Origin: an uncultured Bacteroidota bacterium
GTDB taxonomy: Bacteria > Bacteroidota > Bacteroidia > Flavobacteriales_F > PHOS-HE28
NCBI GenBank assembly: GCA_902826215.1
Contig: CADEDY010000005.1
Span: 62,001-126,000 of the forward strand
Length of the DNA: 64,000 nt
Direction of reading: 5' to 3'
Position 1 is the stretch's first letter. Every line of letters begins with the position of its first letter. Under the pieces are notes generated by a model. That model was not told the DNA's origin. It was given only the letters and a program-made list of their open reading frames with translations, and made no database searches. Position numbers and translations under genes: made by a program. Below, piece by piece: positions 17,843 through 27,782 of the stretch.

Positions 17843-19090
17843 TTATTTCGTTTTGGCGGAGGAAGGCGAGACTTTGGTGATGGAGATGGAGGATGCTTCA
17901 AGCACGCCGTCCCGGGTGCGGTATTCCTTGGTCTTGCCCCCTTTGAAGGAGACATCGAGTTTCGGGTCGAAGAGCAATTTGCTCAAGCCCAGCAACGCAT
18001 CGGCAGTGCCCTTCTCCGGGAAGTTGCCGGTGATCCAACTTGTCAGATCCTTCACGGGAAGGTCCTCGTTGAGCATGTTGGGTAGTTCATTCAACCAGAG
18101 CAGACGCACGTAGTCGGGTGGTGTGTCGCTGCTCTCTGTGGTGTTCAATACCGGCGGTGCGATCGGTGGATGTGAGATCACATCGTCGACGATCTGGCGA
18201 AGCACTTCGTCCGTTGGCGGCACTTCGATCCGCGCATTCGTGGTCTGTGTCACATAGTTCGCCACCCAATCCTCTATGCGCATCTGGCGCAGGCGACCGA
18301 GGGCGAGCGTGGCGCCGTGCGCGATGGCTGAGGAACGACGCAGTACATCATACAATGGCTGCAATTCCTTGCGGCTCTCGTTCAAGGTGTGGATCGCACG
18401 ACGACGCATCACGCGGATCTGCCGCTCATTGCGCTCGATCATCGCCAACTCCACATACACGCCTTGCTCTCTGGCCCCGCGCAACACCATGTCGGTTTCG
18501 TCCAACGTGCTTTCCAGCAGGCCATCAACGCGGATGATCTCCACCAGTGGATGCACGTACTGATCCATCAGGCTCAGGATGCGGAGGTAGCGCTCGCGCA
18601 CGCTCACACTGCTGCGGTCGGCCTTGTAACGGGCCACTTCGGCCAACACAGCACGGTGCGTGGCGTCCAGGTCATCCTGCATGCGGCGCAGGGTGTGATC
18701 GATCTCGTTGGTGGCCATGGCCACGCTCAGAGCATCGCCAGACTCCACGCCGATCGCGATCCGCTTGCGGGCACTTTCCAACGCTGCGATGTAGCCCTGG
18801 ATGATCTCCGGGCTCGTAGGCAGCGCGTCGTTGTAGAGGAAGTTGAGCAACTGCAAAAGTGCCTGGCTCATCACGTAGTGCGAACTGCCCTCCTCGATCG
18901 GTACGATCACTTGTAATTCCAAGAGGCGCTGCCAGGTGGTCTCGGGCAGCTCGCTCGCAGCATCGCTGAAGGTGCGGATCATCTGGCGCACCTGCGCTTC
19001 GCTCACATCGCCGGGCTTGATGGCAATGGCGTGCAAAAGCGGCACGTGCGAGGCGCAGAAGTCGAAGAAGCGTTTCGGGGTCAGTTGCAT
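17843..19090 (-). CDS. SMC-complex kleisin-like subunit, MksF/JetA-like
   Basis: 415 residues from the ATG giving MQLTPKRFFDFCASHVPLLH; an in-frame ATG 17 codons further upstream is less likely because it adds a basic, low-complexity stretch. An N-terminal winged-helix-like region (about 1-100) is followed by helical, coiled segments (RMQDDLDATHRAVLAEVARY; ESRKELQPLYDVLRR) and a C-terminal domain after about 300. It leads the three-gene unit. Kleisins of the MksF/JetA group have this size and N-terminal winged helix. The name is inferred from architecture and context, not from a family signature I can point to. Confidence 0.68.
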   Translation of the reverse strand: MQLTPKRFFDFCASHVPLLHAIAIKPGDVSEAQVRQMIRTFSDAASELPETTWQRLLELQVIVPIEEGSSHYVMSQALLQLLNFLYNDALPTSPEIIQGYIAALESARKRIAIGVESGDALSVAMATNEIDHTLRRMQDDLDATHRAVLAEVARYKADRSSVSVRERYLRILSLMDQYVHPLVEIIRVDGLLESTLDETDMVLRGAREQGVYVELAMIERNERQIRVMRRRAIHTLNESRKELQPLYDVLRRSSAIAHGATLALGRLRQMRIEDWVANYVTQTTNARIEVPPTDEVLRQIVDDVISHPPIAPPVLNTTESSDTPPDYVRLLWLNELPNMLNEDLPVKDLTSWITGNFPEKGTADALLGLSKLLFDPKLDVSFKGGKTKEYRTRDGVLEASSISITKVSPSSAKTK

Positions 19091-19205
19091 CCGCCGGGTC
19101 TTAGCGGCAACAAAGTACCCGCCCCTAGGGCAATGCGACAAAGCGAGTTTCCAACAGGTGTTAGTAACCTTCTACTTCTCATTCCACGGATCATCTGGAA
19201 TGGAA

Positions 19206-19235
19206 CAAGCCCCAGCCATCACTGACCGGGGCTTG
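19206..19235 (-). terminator. Terminator hairpin downstream of groEL
   Basis: CAAGCCCC pairs with GGGGCTTG around a 14-base loop, 24 bases past the groEL stop on the minus strand. A second inverted repeat (CATTCCA / TGGAATG) follows at about 19180-19202. It separates the chaperonin operon from the SMC-like operon. Confidence 0.6.
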
Positions 19236-19258
19236 CCCTTTTCATATTGGGGTTCGAA

Positions 19259-20911
<1,653 letters not shown>

Positions 20912-20954
20912 TTAGGGAAACGAAAAAGGGCGATGATGGATCGCCCGGTAGTGC

Positions 20955-21248
20955 TTAGTTCAGGATCGCGAAGATGTCGCTCTCACGCATGATCAAGTAG
21001 TCCTTGCCTTCGAGGCTGAGCTCGGTGCCGCTGTACTTGCCATACAGGATGGTGTCGCCGGCCTTCACGCTCAAAGGGGTCACTTTGCCGTCGTCAGCGA
21101 CGCGGCCAGTGCCAACAGCGATCACTTTACCACGCTGGGGCTTCTCCTTGGCGGTGTCTGGGATGATGATGCCACCCTTGGTGGTCTCTTCAGCGGCGGC
21201 TGCTTCAACGAGCACGCGGTCCGCCAACGGTTTCACTTTGTTTGCCAT
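20955..21248 (-). CDS. groES: Co-chaperonin GroES (Hsp10)
   Basis: 97 residues. Starts [15 protein letters not shown] and contains the mobile loop ([19 protein letters not shown]) and the core [20 protein letters not shown]. It caps the GroEL ring and is the first gene of the groES-groEL operon. Typical length and no oddities. Confidence 0.98.
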   Translation of the reverse strand: MANKVKPLADRVLVEAAAAEETTKGGIIIPDTAKEKPQRGKVIAVGTGRVADDGKVTPLSVKAGDTILYGKYSGTELSLEGKDYLIMRESDIFAILN

Positions 21249-21338
21249 AGGTCAGGTCGTTACGATTTGGTTTGTTGGGTCTTACGACCGCCGCGCATCT
21301 GTCAATCGGTATGCCAGAGGGCGAGATGCCCTACCCTT

Positions 21339-21408
21339 TGTCAGGATCGACAGGCCGACGGTAAAAATGACCCGTTCACAGCCCTGTTCGGACTGACAAG
21401 CTGACAAG
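21339..21408 (-). promoter_or_regulatory. GACA/TGTC repeat cluster upstream of groES
   Basis: In the 174-bp groES upstream region an inverted repeat TGTC-N6-GACA (21339-21352) and a tandem direct repeat CTGACAAG-CTGACAAG (21393-21408) are present. No CIRCE element (TTAGCACTC-N9-GAGTGCTAA) is visible. A role in heat-shock control is a guess from position. Confidence 0.25.
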
Positions 21409-21422
21409 AAGAATGGGGTGAA

Positions 21423-21752
21423 CTACGAGCCGGACTCGTCAACTGGCAAATCGCCCGTAGGCGCTGTTTGGTCGTCAACCGGAGCCAATTGCTCTTCGGT
21501 CGGTGTGTCCAGCTCGTCCATGGTACCAGGGCCGCTGTTCTGCAACGAAGCGGATACCAAGCAGAGGACCATCAGCGCACCGGCCAAGGTCCACGTTCCT
21601 TTTTCCAAGAAGTCGGCTGTACGTTGTACGCCACCGATCTGTTGGGCTCCGGTGAAACCCGCTGCCAAGCCGCCACCTTTCGGGTTTTGCGCTAGAACAA
21701 CAAGGGCGAGAAGACCGCAGACGATGAGGATGATGATGGAAATGGCGACCAT
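21423..21752 (-). CDS. secG: Preprotein translocase subunit SecG
   Basis: 109 residues. First membrane helix MVAISIIILIVCGLLALVVL, then AQNPKGGGLAAGFTGAQQIG, the hallmark SecG loop, then a second helix (TLAGALMVLCLVSASL) and an acidic, proline-rich C-terminal tail. It belongs to the SecYEG channel of the inner membrane. It lies 2 bases downstream of the TPR-protein gene, and this order (lptE, TPR protein, secG, groES, groEL) is familiar in Bacteroidota. Confidence 0.95.
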   Translation of the reverse strand: MVAISIIILIVCGLLALVVLAQNPKGGGLAAGFTGAQQIGGVQRTADFLEKGTWTLAGALMVLCLVSASLQNSGPGTMDELDTPTEEQLAPVDDQTAPTGDLPVDESGS

Positions 21753-21754
21753 GA

Positions 21755-22852
21755 CTACTTGTGCTGTTGGACCTCAAGCTCTTTTGCGAGGGCCGCAAAG
21801 AAAGCGCTTTTCTCCGGGTATTTCAATGCCAGCTTGTGGTACGCCTCGATCGCCTTGGGCAGATTGCCCTGTTTCACGTAGACTTTGGCCAAGGTTTCCG
21901 TCACCATGCCGGTGGAATCGTCCAAGCTGCGTTTGCCCGCTTGCTGCGGGGTGTAGAACTCTACTTTCGGCAGTGGGGGCGGCTCCTGCTGGCGGATGAA
22001 CCGATCGATGAGGTCCATGGTCTCCGACGGTTCTTGCGGACGTTTCCGAGGGGAGGCTGCCAGGGTGGGAAGGTCTTCGATAGGCTCCACAGGACCGCGT
22101 TGCCAGTCGGAAACGGAGGTGGGCGGTGCGGATCCGGTTTTGGGCGGTGCCACCGCGATCGGTTCAGGTGCCTGGGACAGCCAATCCGTGAAGGATCGTT
22201 TGCTGCGCGTGTCGAGCGGTTGCACAAAAACAGGTGATGATGGCTGCTCCACCACGACCGGTTCAGGCTCCGGCTCAACAGAGGGTGTAGGTTCGGGTAC
22301 AAGCCGATCCGGTTCCTCCTCGGTAGCAGGGATCGGTTCGCCAAGTCGATCGATGTCGTAACTGCCCAATTTCGCTGCCTGCTGGATCAACACATCCAAT
22401 GGGTCTGGCGGCAAGATGGCCTCCTCGATCCCTTCGGGCTTGGACTGCTCCGGGGGATCGATGATGGAAACAGGCGTTGGGGCTTCAACGGCTTCCTTCG
22501 CTTTGATCGCTTCTTGCTGAACCGGCGCGGGGAGTATTGCTGAAGGAGGGACGGTCACATCAAGCAGCGGTTCTGGGGTTGTGATCTCCTTCGGAACGAC
22601 GGTCAACGTGGGGGCCGGAGGCGTCGTGTTCACTCGGTCGAACAGGATGGTTCGCGAAGGCACGTGCGCTGCGGCATTGCGAAGGACTTCTTCGGAAAGG
22701 ACTTCGCCAGCGCGGTGCTCAACAACACTTCGCAACACTTGCGCACTAGCGAACCAGGGGAAGCGTTCCGCGAGGTCGTTCAAGGCCGCAACATCGGCAC
22801 GACCCGCTATTTCGGGGTCTTCGACCAGTCGTGTGAGCCTTTCGCGTTCCAT
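21755..22852 (-). CDS. Hypothetical protein with proline-rich linker and C-terminal TPR-like motif
   Basis: 365 residues. The N-terminus (MERERLTRLVEDPEIAGRAD, ALNDLAERFPWFASAQVLRS) is helical. The central 100-310 region is rich in Pro, Glu and Ser and probably disordered. The C-terminus (STGMVTETLAKVYVKQGNLP, KAIEAYHKLALKYPEKSAFF) looks like one TPR. No signal peptide, so cytosolic. It sits 3 bases from lptE and 2 bases from secG. Comparable proteins of unknown function occupy this position in other Bacteroidota. Confidence 0.8.
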   Translation of the reverse strand: MERERLTRLVEDPEIAGRADVAALNDLAERFPWFASAQVLRSVVEHRAGEVLSEEVLRNAAAHVPSRTILFDRVNTTPPAPTLTVVPKEITTPEPLLDVTVPPSAILPAPVQQEAIKAKEAVEAPTPVSIIDPPEQSKPEGIEEAILPPDPLDVLIQQAAKLGSYDIDRLGEPIPATEEEPDRLVPEPTPSVEPEPEPVVVEQPSSPVFVQPLDTRSKRSFTDWLSQAPEPIAVAPPKTGSAPPTSVSDWQRGPVEPIEDLPTLAASPRKRPQEPSETMDLIDRFIRQQEPPPLPKVEFYTPQQAGKRSLDDSTGMVTETLAKVYVKQGNLPKAIEAYHKLALKYPEKSAFFAALAKELEVQQHK

Positions 22853-22855
22853 TGA

Positions 22856-23398
22856 TCACCAATTCCCCAACGTGCGGTCGAAGATATCCTGTGCCAACTG
22901 CTTACCGATGTCCCGGGCCAATTGCTCTTCCACTGTTACGAGGTCCTGTGTGCTGTTATAGTCCGAGAACCGCGCCACCGTGAACTCGGCGTTCTTCTTG
23001 GGATCCAAGGTGTTGCGGTAGGTCACGCTTACGGTCATGGTCAAACGGTTGAGCGCAGCGCTTTCGTTCGCTTGGATGTTCACCGGCTGCACGTCGTACC
23101 CTACCAAGGCACCACTGTATTGCACATCGCCCTCTTCGCTGCGAAGTTTCAAGGGGGTTTGTGCCAAGAGCAGGTCGCGGAGCGTTTCGGTCAGCACCTG
23201 TGCGCTTAGCGGGGTGGCCAACGGGGCGCGCGCCTCGATCAGTTCCACACTCACGGTTCTCGCTTCACCCACATCACCACCCGTCAATCCATAATTCACC
23301 CGGCAGGAATTCAGGAGGGCAAGGGGCATTATGCAGCATGCAACGACCCACTGCCATTTGCTTACTGCCGACTGCCAACAGGGAACTGTCCAGTTCAT
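22856..23398 (-). CDS. lptE: LptE-like outer-membrane lipoprotein
   Basis: 180 residues. A hydrophobic leader ends in the lipobox LLNS-Cys32. The mature part has CRVNYGLTGGD, LIEARAPLATPLSAQVLTE, a divergent strand repeat and RDIGKQLAQDIFDRTLGNW. LptE plugs the LptD barrel for LPS delivery to the cell surface; the Bacteroidota version is short and divergent. Its start overlaps the sigma-54 activator stop as ATGA. The assignment relies on this conserved neighbourhood and the lipoprotein fold pattern. Confidence 0.82.
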   Translation of the reverse strand: MNWTVPCWQSAVSKWQWVVACCIMPLALLNSCRVNYGLTGGDVGEARTVSVELIEARAPLATPLSAQVLTETLRDLLLAQTPLKLRSEEGDVQYSGALVGYDVQPVNIQANESAALNRLTMTVSVTYRNTLDPKKNAEFTVARFSDYNSTQDLVTVEEQLARDIGKQLAQDIFDRTLGNW

Positions 23399-24603
23399 GG
23401 AATATCGTACTCCTTGATCTTGCGGTAGAGCGTGCGCTCACTGATCCCCAATTCCTGCGCGGCATTCTTCCGCTTGTTGCGGTGCTTCACCAACGCTTTG
23501 CGGATCATCTCCTTCTCTTTTTCCTCCAAGCTCAGGCTCTCTTCCACCTCGGTATGCTCCACGTCCTCGTCCTCGCTGTGTTTGGGAACGATGCTCACCG
23601 TTCCGTGTGGCGCTGAGGCTTGGGAAACGAAGTACTCCTCACGATACACTGGTGGAATACTGGCCTGCTGCGGCTGCCCGCCCACCATGGAACGCACTTG
23701 CTCCTTCAATGCGTTCAGGTCGTTCTTCATGTCGAAGAGGAACTTGAAGATGAGCTCCCTTTCGTTGATGCTGTCCATGCCCGCAGCTTTCCCGTCTCCG
23801 GTCATGGGGATCAGTGCGGTGCTCTGGTCGGGGAGGTATTGCCGTAAGGTCTTCGCATCCACTTCGCGCGACTGTTCGATCACGCTCATCTGCTCCACGA
23901 TGTTGCGCAACTGCCGCACATTGCCCGGCCAGCGGTAGGCCGTCAACAACTGTACGGCATCTTCCTTCAACACCAGTGGCGGTGCCTTGTACTTCGATGC
24001 CGCATCTTGCGCGAAGTAGCGGAACAGGAGTTGGATGTCCGCTTGGCGTTCCCGCAATGGAGGAACGGGGATCGGGACGGTGTTCAATCGGTAATAGAGG
24101 TCCTCGCGGAACGAGCCGCGCTGGATGGCCTGTAGCATGTTTACGTTGGTGGCGGCCACCACGCGCACGTTGGTCTTCTGTGCTTTGCTACTGCCCACAC
24201 GAATGAATTCGCCGGTCTCCAGAACGCGCAACAAACGCACCTGTGTTGTAAGGGGAAGTTCACCCACTTCGTCCAAGAAAATGGTTCCCCCGTTGGCCAC
24301 TTCGAAGTAGCCTTTGCGCGCTTCGTGCGCCCCGGTGAAGGAACCTTTCTCGTGCCCGAAGAGCTCGCTGTCGATGGTGCCTTCTGGTATCGCACCGCAG
24401 TTCACGGCGATGTAAGGGCCATGCTTGCGGGCGCTATAGGCGTGCACGATCTGCGGCATCACTTCCTTGCCCGTTCCGCTTTCTCCGGTGATCAATACAC
24501 TGAGGTCCGTGGGTGCCACTTGTGCGGCGATCTCGATGGCGCGATCGATCCCCGGCGCATTGCCGATGATCCCGAACCGTTGTTTGATGGGTTGTACGTT
24601 CAT
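23395..24603 (-). CDS. Sigma-54-dependent transcriptional activator without receiver domain
   Basis: 402 residues. The AAA+ domain starts almost at the N-terminus: Walker A GESGTGKE at 40-47, sigma-54-contacting loop GSFTGA at 87-92 (Ser where most have Ala), Walker B GTIFLDE at 106-112, then RVVAATN and the arginine-finger region. A linker rich in acidic residues leads to a Fis-type HTH (KNAAQELGISERTLYRKIKE). With no receiver, GAF or PAS domain, it is probably controlled by its amount or by protein contacts. It overlaps miaB and lptE by 4 bases each, suggesting one operon. Confidence 0.95.
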   Translation of the reverse strand: MNVQPIKQRFGIIGNAPGIDRAIEIAAQVAPTDLSVLITGESGTGKEVMPQIVHAYSARKHGPYIAVNCGAIPEGTIDSELFGHEKGSFTGAHEARKGYFEVANGGTIFLDEVGELPLTTQVRLLRVLETGEFIRVGSSKAQKTNVRVVAATNVNMLQAIQRGSFREDLYYRLNTVPIPVPPLRERQADIQLLFRYFAQDAASKYKAPPLVLKEDAVQLLTAYRWPGNVRQLRNIVEQMSVIEQSREVDAKTLRQYLPDQSTALIPMTGDGKAAGMDSINERELIFKFLFDMKNDLNALKEQVRSMVGGQPQQASIPPVYREEYFVSQASAPHGTVSIVPKHSEDEDVEHTEVEESLSLEEKEKEMIRKALVKHRNKRKNAAQELGISERTLYRKIKEYDIP

Positions 24604-26036
24604 GCCGTTAGGGCGACTTCGTTGACGACGCTGACCACGCGTCCCTTAAGACTTCCGATGGTCGCGCTGATGATCTCCGCGCGGACCAACTGCCCGGGCT
24701 TCAGCTCAACGCCGTCCGCGACCCGCGGAACGATAACGACGGAGTTCTGTGAGTTGCGCCCGTAGAGATGCTCCGTGCTGCGCTTGCTCACCCCCTCCAA
24801 GAGCACCTCATGGAATTGCCCGAGATAGCTCTGCAATCGCTTGCCACTGGCGACCTTCTGCGCTTCAATGATCTCCGCTAACCGACGGCCTTTTACTTCT
24901 TCGGGCACATCGTCCGGGTATTTGCGGGCTGCCAAGGTCTTCGGTCGTTCACTGTATTTGAACATGAAAGCCATGTCGTAGCCCACCTCGCCGATCAACT
25001 CCAGGGTCTGCCGGTGATCCGCTTCGGTCTCACCGCAAAAGCCCGCGATGATGTCCGTGCTGATGGCACAGTCGGGCATGTGCTTGCGGATGCTCGCCAT
25101 GCGTTCCATGTACCAGGCTCGGTCGTAACCGCGGTTCATGCGCTTCAGCACTTCGCTGCTTCCGCTCTGCACAGGCAGATGGATGTACTTGCAGATGTTG
25201 TCGTAGTGTGCCATCACCTGCAGGACCTTATCGGTCATGTCCTTCGGATGGCTGGTGCTGTAGCGGATGCGTAGGGTAGGGCAGGCGATGGCGACCATTT
25301 CCAAGAGGTCGGCGAAATCCACAGTGGCTCGGCCATCGTTGGCAGGTCGATCCAATGGGTCGACGCTACCGGTGCTGTCCGCACCCGCATCAGGAACCGA
25401 CGGGGTCGGTCGCCACTTGTACGAATCCACATTCTGCCCCAACAACGTTACCTCCTTGTAGTCTTTGGCCACCAGATCCAGGCACTCTTCCACGATGCTA
25501 TGTGCATCCCGGCTGCGTTCCCGCCCACGGGTGAAGGGTACTACGCAGAAGGCGCACATGTTGTCGCAGCCCCGCATGATGGTGACGAAGGCCGTTACTC
25601 CGCTGGTGTCCAAACGCACGGGTATGATCTCGCCGTAGGTCTCTTCGCGGCTCAGCAACACGTTCACCGCCTTTTGCCCTGTGCCCACTTTCTCCAACAA
25701 CTCGGGCAGGGTGCGGTAGGCATCAGGACCCACCACCAGATCGACCACTTTCTTCTTCTCCAACAGGTCTTCCCGCATGCGTTCGGCCATGCAGCCCAAC
25801 ACGCCCACCTTCAAACCCTTCTTGCGGGCCTTCAGGTTGTTCATTTCGTTGATCCGCTGAAGCACGGTGTACTCCGCCTTTTCCCGGATGCTGCAGGTGT
25901 TCAACAGAACGAGGTCGGCCTCTTCGGCGCTCTTCACCGGGGTGTAGCCTTCCTTCGCCAGAATGCTCGCAACGACTTCGCTGTCGCTCACGTTCATTTG
26001 GCAGCCGTAGCTTTCGATGTAGACCTTCTTCTGCAC
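24600..26036 (-). CDS. miaB: tRNA-2-methylthio-N6-dimethylallyladenosine synthase MiaB
   Basis: 478 residues. UPF0004 domain with cluster cysteines Cys12, Cys48 and Cys82; radical-SAM motif with Cys157, Cys161 and Cys164 (RGCDNMCAFCVVP); C-terminal TRAM domain (GVSKRSTEHLYGRNSQNSVV). It adds the methylthio group to i6A37 of tRNAs reading UNN codons. A 30-residue Pro/Asp-rich insertion at about 209-240, after QNVDSYKW, lengthens the protein compared with the E. coli enzyme. First of a chain of overlapping genes with the sigma-54 activator and lptE. Confidence 0.97.
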   Translation of the reverse strand: MQKKVYIESYGCQMNVSDSEVVASILAKEGYTPVKSAEEADLVLLNTCSIREKAEYTVLQRINEMNNLKARKKGLKVGVLGCMAERMREDLLEKKKVVDLVVGPDAYRTLPELLEKVGTGQKAVNVLLSREETYGEIIPVRLDTSGVTAFVTIMRGCDNMCAFCVVPFTRGRERSRDAHSIVEECLDLVAKDYKEVTLLGQNVDSYKWRPTPSVPDAGADSTGSVDPLDRPANDGRATVDFADLLEMVAIACPTLRIRYSTSHPKDMTDKVLQVMAHYDNICKYIHLPVQSGSSEVLKRMNRGYDRAWYMERMASIRKHMPDCAISTDIIAGFCGETEADHRQTLELIGEVGYDMAFMFKYSERPKTLAARKYPDDVPEEVKGRRLAEIIEAQKVASGKRLQSYLGQFHEVLLEGVSKRSTEHLYGRNSQNSVVIVPRVADGVELKPGQLVRAEIISATIGSLKGRVVSVVNEVALTA

Positions 26037-26153
26037 GGGTATTAGGAAAGGAACGCAAAGCTACCCGTTCCGCTGTGAACATGACATCGTGGCAGAGTGT
26101 AGGTGGTTCGTACGCGGGAGGAGCGGTTCCCACGAAGTTCATTCGAAGAATGC

Positions 26154-26717
26154 TCACTTCGTCCCCAAGAACTCCAAGCTCACCGAGTTGATGCAATACC
26201 GCTGCCCGGTCGGCGGAGGCCCGTCATCGAAGATGTGACCCAGATGCGCACCGCAGCGCCCGCAAGTGACCTCGGTGCGGACCATGCCGAATGAGTTGTC
26301 GTCGTGGTAGGCTACGCTGTTCTTCCGTTCGGGTTGGTAGAAGCTTGGCCAACCGCAACTGCTCGCGAACTTGGCATCCGCTTGGAAAAGCACGTTGCCA
26401 CAAGCCGCGCAAGCATAGGTGCCGACGCCATCGAAATCCCAGAACTTCCCCGTAAAGGCGCGCTCCGTTCCTTTCTCGAATGCCACGTAATAGAGCTCCT
26501 CTGGAAGGAGTTTCTTCCATTCGCTCAAAGGCAGATCCAGCTTCGAGGTGTCGGTGTGAGAGTAGTGCGGGTTCTTGCTGTGGTCGTACTGGTTCATCGT
26601 GTCGCTGCCTGCGTTCATGTCCAAGGCGATGGTCTTGTTCGGTGCTTGTCCGGTACTGTTCTGGCAACCGACCAAGAGGGCCGCTATTGCCAAAATGATG
26701 ATATTCGTGCTTCGCAT
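26154..26717 (-). CDS. msrB: Lipoprotein peptide-methionine (R)-S-oxide reductase MsrB
   Basis: 187 residues from the ATG giving MRSTNIIILAIAALLVGC, a lipoprotein signal with lipidated Cys18; longer upstream in-frame sequence is rejected because the lipobox fits so well. MsrB domain: zinc cysteines Cys103 and Cys106 (CAAC) and Cys152 and Cys155 (CGRC); FASSCGWPSFYQPE; catalytic Cys175 in GQRYCINSVSLEF. It repairs methionine-R-sulfoxide, here on envelope proteins facing the periplasm or surface. Monocistronic or last after miaB; 91 bp from a divergent beta-barrel gene. Confidence 0.96.
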   Translation of the reverse strand: MRSTNIIILAIAALLVGCQNSTGQAPNKTIALDMNAGSDTMNQYDHSKNPHYSHTDTSKLDLPLSEWKKLLPEELYYVAFEKGTERAFTGKFWDFDGVGTYACAACGNVLFQADAKFASSCGWPSFYQPERKNSVAYHDDNSFGMVRTEVTCGRCGAHLGHIFDDGPPPTGQRYCINSVSLEFLGTK

Positions 26718-26808
26718 GGCACGCTGGTCGATCGGATGGTCAATTCCTGACGAGCAGAGCGAAGGAACGAAGAATCCGGACCACAGGACCAGGTTGTGAA
26801 CGAAACAC

Positions 26809-27525
26809 ATGAAGGAGTTCACGTTCCGGTTGATCTTGCTTGTTCTCGTTCTTCGATCCGCAACCACTTCGGCGCAGAGCGAATGGGGGGTGGTCGTTGG
26901 CGGTAACGTCTCCTACTTCGATCTGGTCGTGGCCAAGAACGACCAATGGACCACGGGTACCGCCGATGGCCATGGCGGGCTGTGCTTGGCTGCACAGTAT
27001 TCACGGGTGGACACCATAGGTCCGAACTGGTTGGCCTTTGAGCTTGAATACACCCAGCGTATGGCAGATGTTCAAGCGGTGTATGCCTACAAAGTGGGTA
27101 TGGCAACAACCAAGTACAAGGTCGAGTATGGCACGCTTACACTGGGCTACCTCCCTCGGTTTCAGCTTTTCCAAAGTCAGCGTTGGTATATCGTATCCGG
27201 ATTAAGAGCAGGTTGGCCGGTGCGGGTCAAAGGTTCAGGTTATGAGGAAGTGACCGGCGGGCTAGCTGGGCCACCCGATTATTACGCGTACTCCACGTTC
27301 ACCGACCGTTCCTCCTTCAAGCAGGTCTTCGACCTTCAATTGCGATCAGCCTTCATGCTGGAGCATGCCATCTTGGTCGGAGATGGGCGACTGCTCGCGA
27401 TCGGTCTGGGTTTCGACCAGAGCTTGACCGCGCAAAAGGTTCGTGGAGGTGCGAAAGTGAGCAACACGGATCTTTGCCTCCGGTTGAGCTACAGGATGCA
27501 CCGTAAAGTGCGAGCGGCACCTTGA
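26809..27525 (+). CDS. Outer-membrane beta-barrel protein, PorT-like, function unknown
   Basis: 238 residues. Signal peptide MKEFTFRLILLVLVLRSATT ending SAQ. The mature protein is a series of alternating-residue strands (WGVVVGGNVSYFDLVV; WLAFELEYTQRMADV; YGTLTLGYLPRFQLF; RWYIVSGLRAGWPVRV; DLCLRLSYRMHRKV) as in small 8-10-stranded outer-membrane barrels of Bacteroidota. Divergent from msrB, with topA 258 bp downstream. Substrate or partner cannot be told. Confidence 0.75.
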   Translation: MKEFTFRLILLVLVLRSATTSAQSEWGVVVGGNVSYFDLVVAKNDQWTTGTADGHGGLCLAAQYSRVDTIGPNWLAFELEYTQRMADVQAVYAYKVGMATTKYKVEYGTLTLGYLPRFQLFQSQRWYIVSGLRAGWPVRVKGSGYEEVTGGLAGPPDYYAYSTFTDRSSFKQVFDLQLRSAFMLEHAILVGDGRLLAIGLGFDQSLTAQKVRGGAKVSNTDLCLRLSYRMHRKVRAAP

Positions 27526-27654
27526 ACGATATGAGTCGCAACTTCAAGCATGCGCGGTGATCCATGTTGGTGGATCCATTTTGAATGCTCTCGAATAGGA
27601 GGAATGTTGGTTGGTCATTGCGCTCACCGCAGATCATTTCCTGTTGAAAATTTC

Positions 27655-27762
27655 CTTCCCCTTTAGGGGAAGTATGATAGGGTATCGGATCGGGATTCGG
27701 GATCTTGATCAGGAGGCCTTTCTTTGCCGCCTCATTTTTCACCTCGGTGTTCTTGCCGAGGT
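27655..27762 (+). promoter_or_regulatory. Two perfect hairpins in the topA leader
   Basis: CTTCCCC-TTTA-GGGGAAG (27655-27672) and ACCTCGG-TGTTCTTG-CCGAGGT (27741-27762, ending 20 bases before the topA start). The first may terminate the upstream barrel gene; the second is close enough to affect translation initiation. The rest of the 257-bp gap shows nothing I can name. Confidence 0.4.
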
Positions 27763-27782
27763 ACGTCAAAACGGATCGATAT

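Noticed and set aside
14404-19090. A complete Wadjet defence system
   Set aside because: No JetD-type nuclease was found in the flanking sequence; only three of four genes are present.
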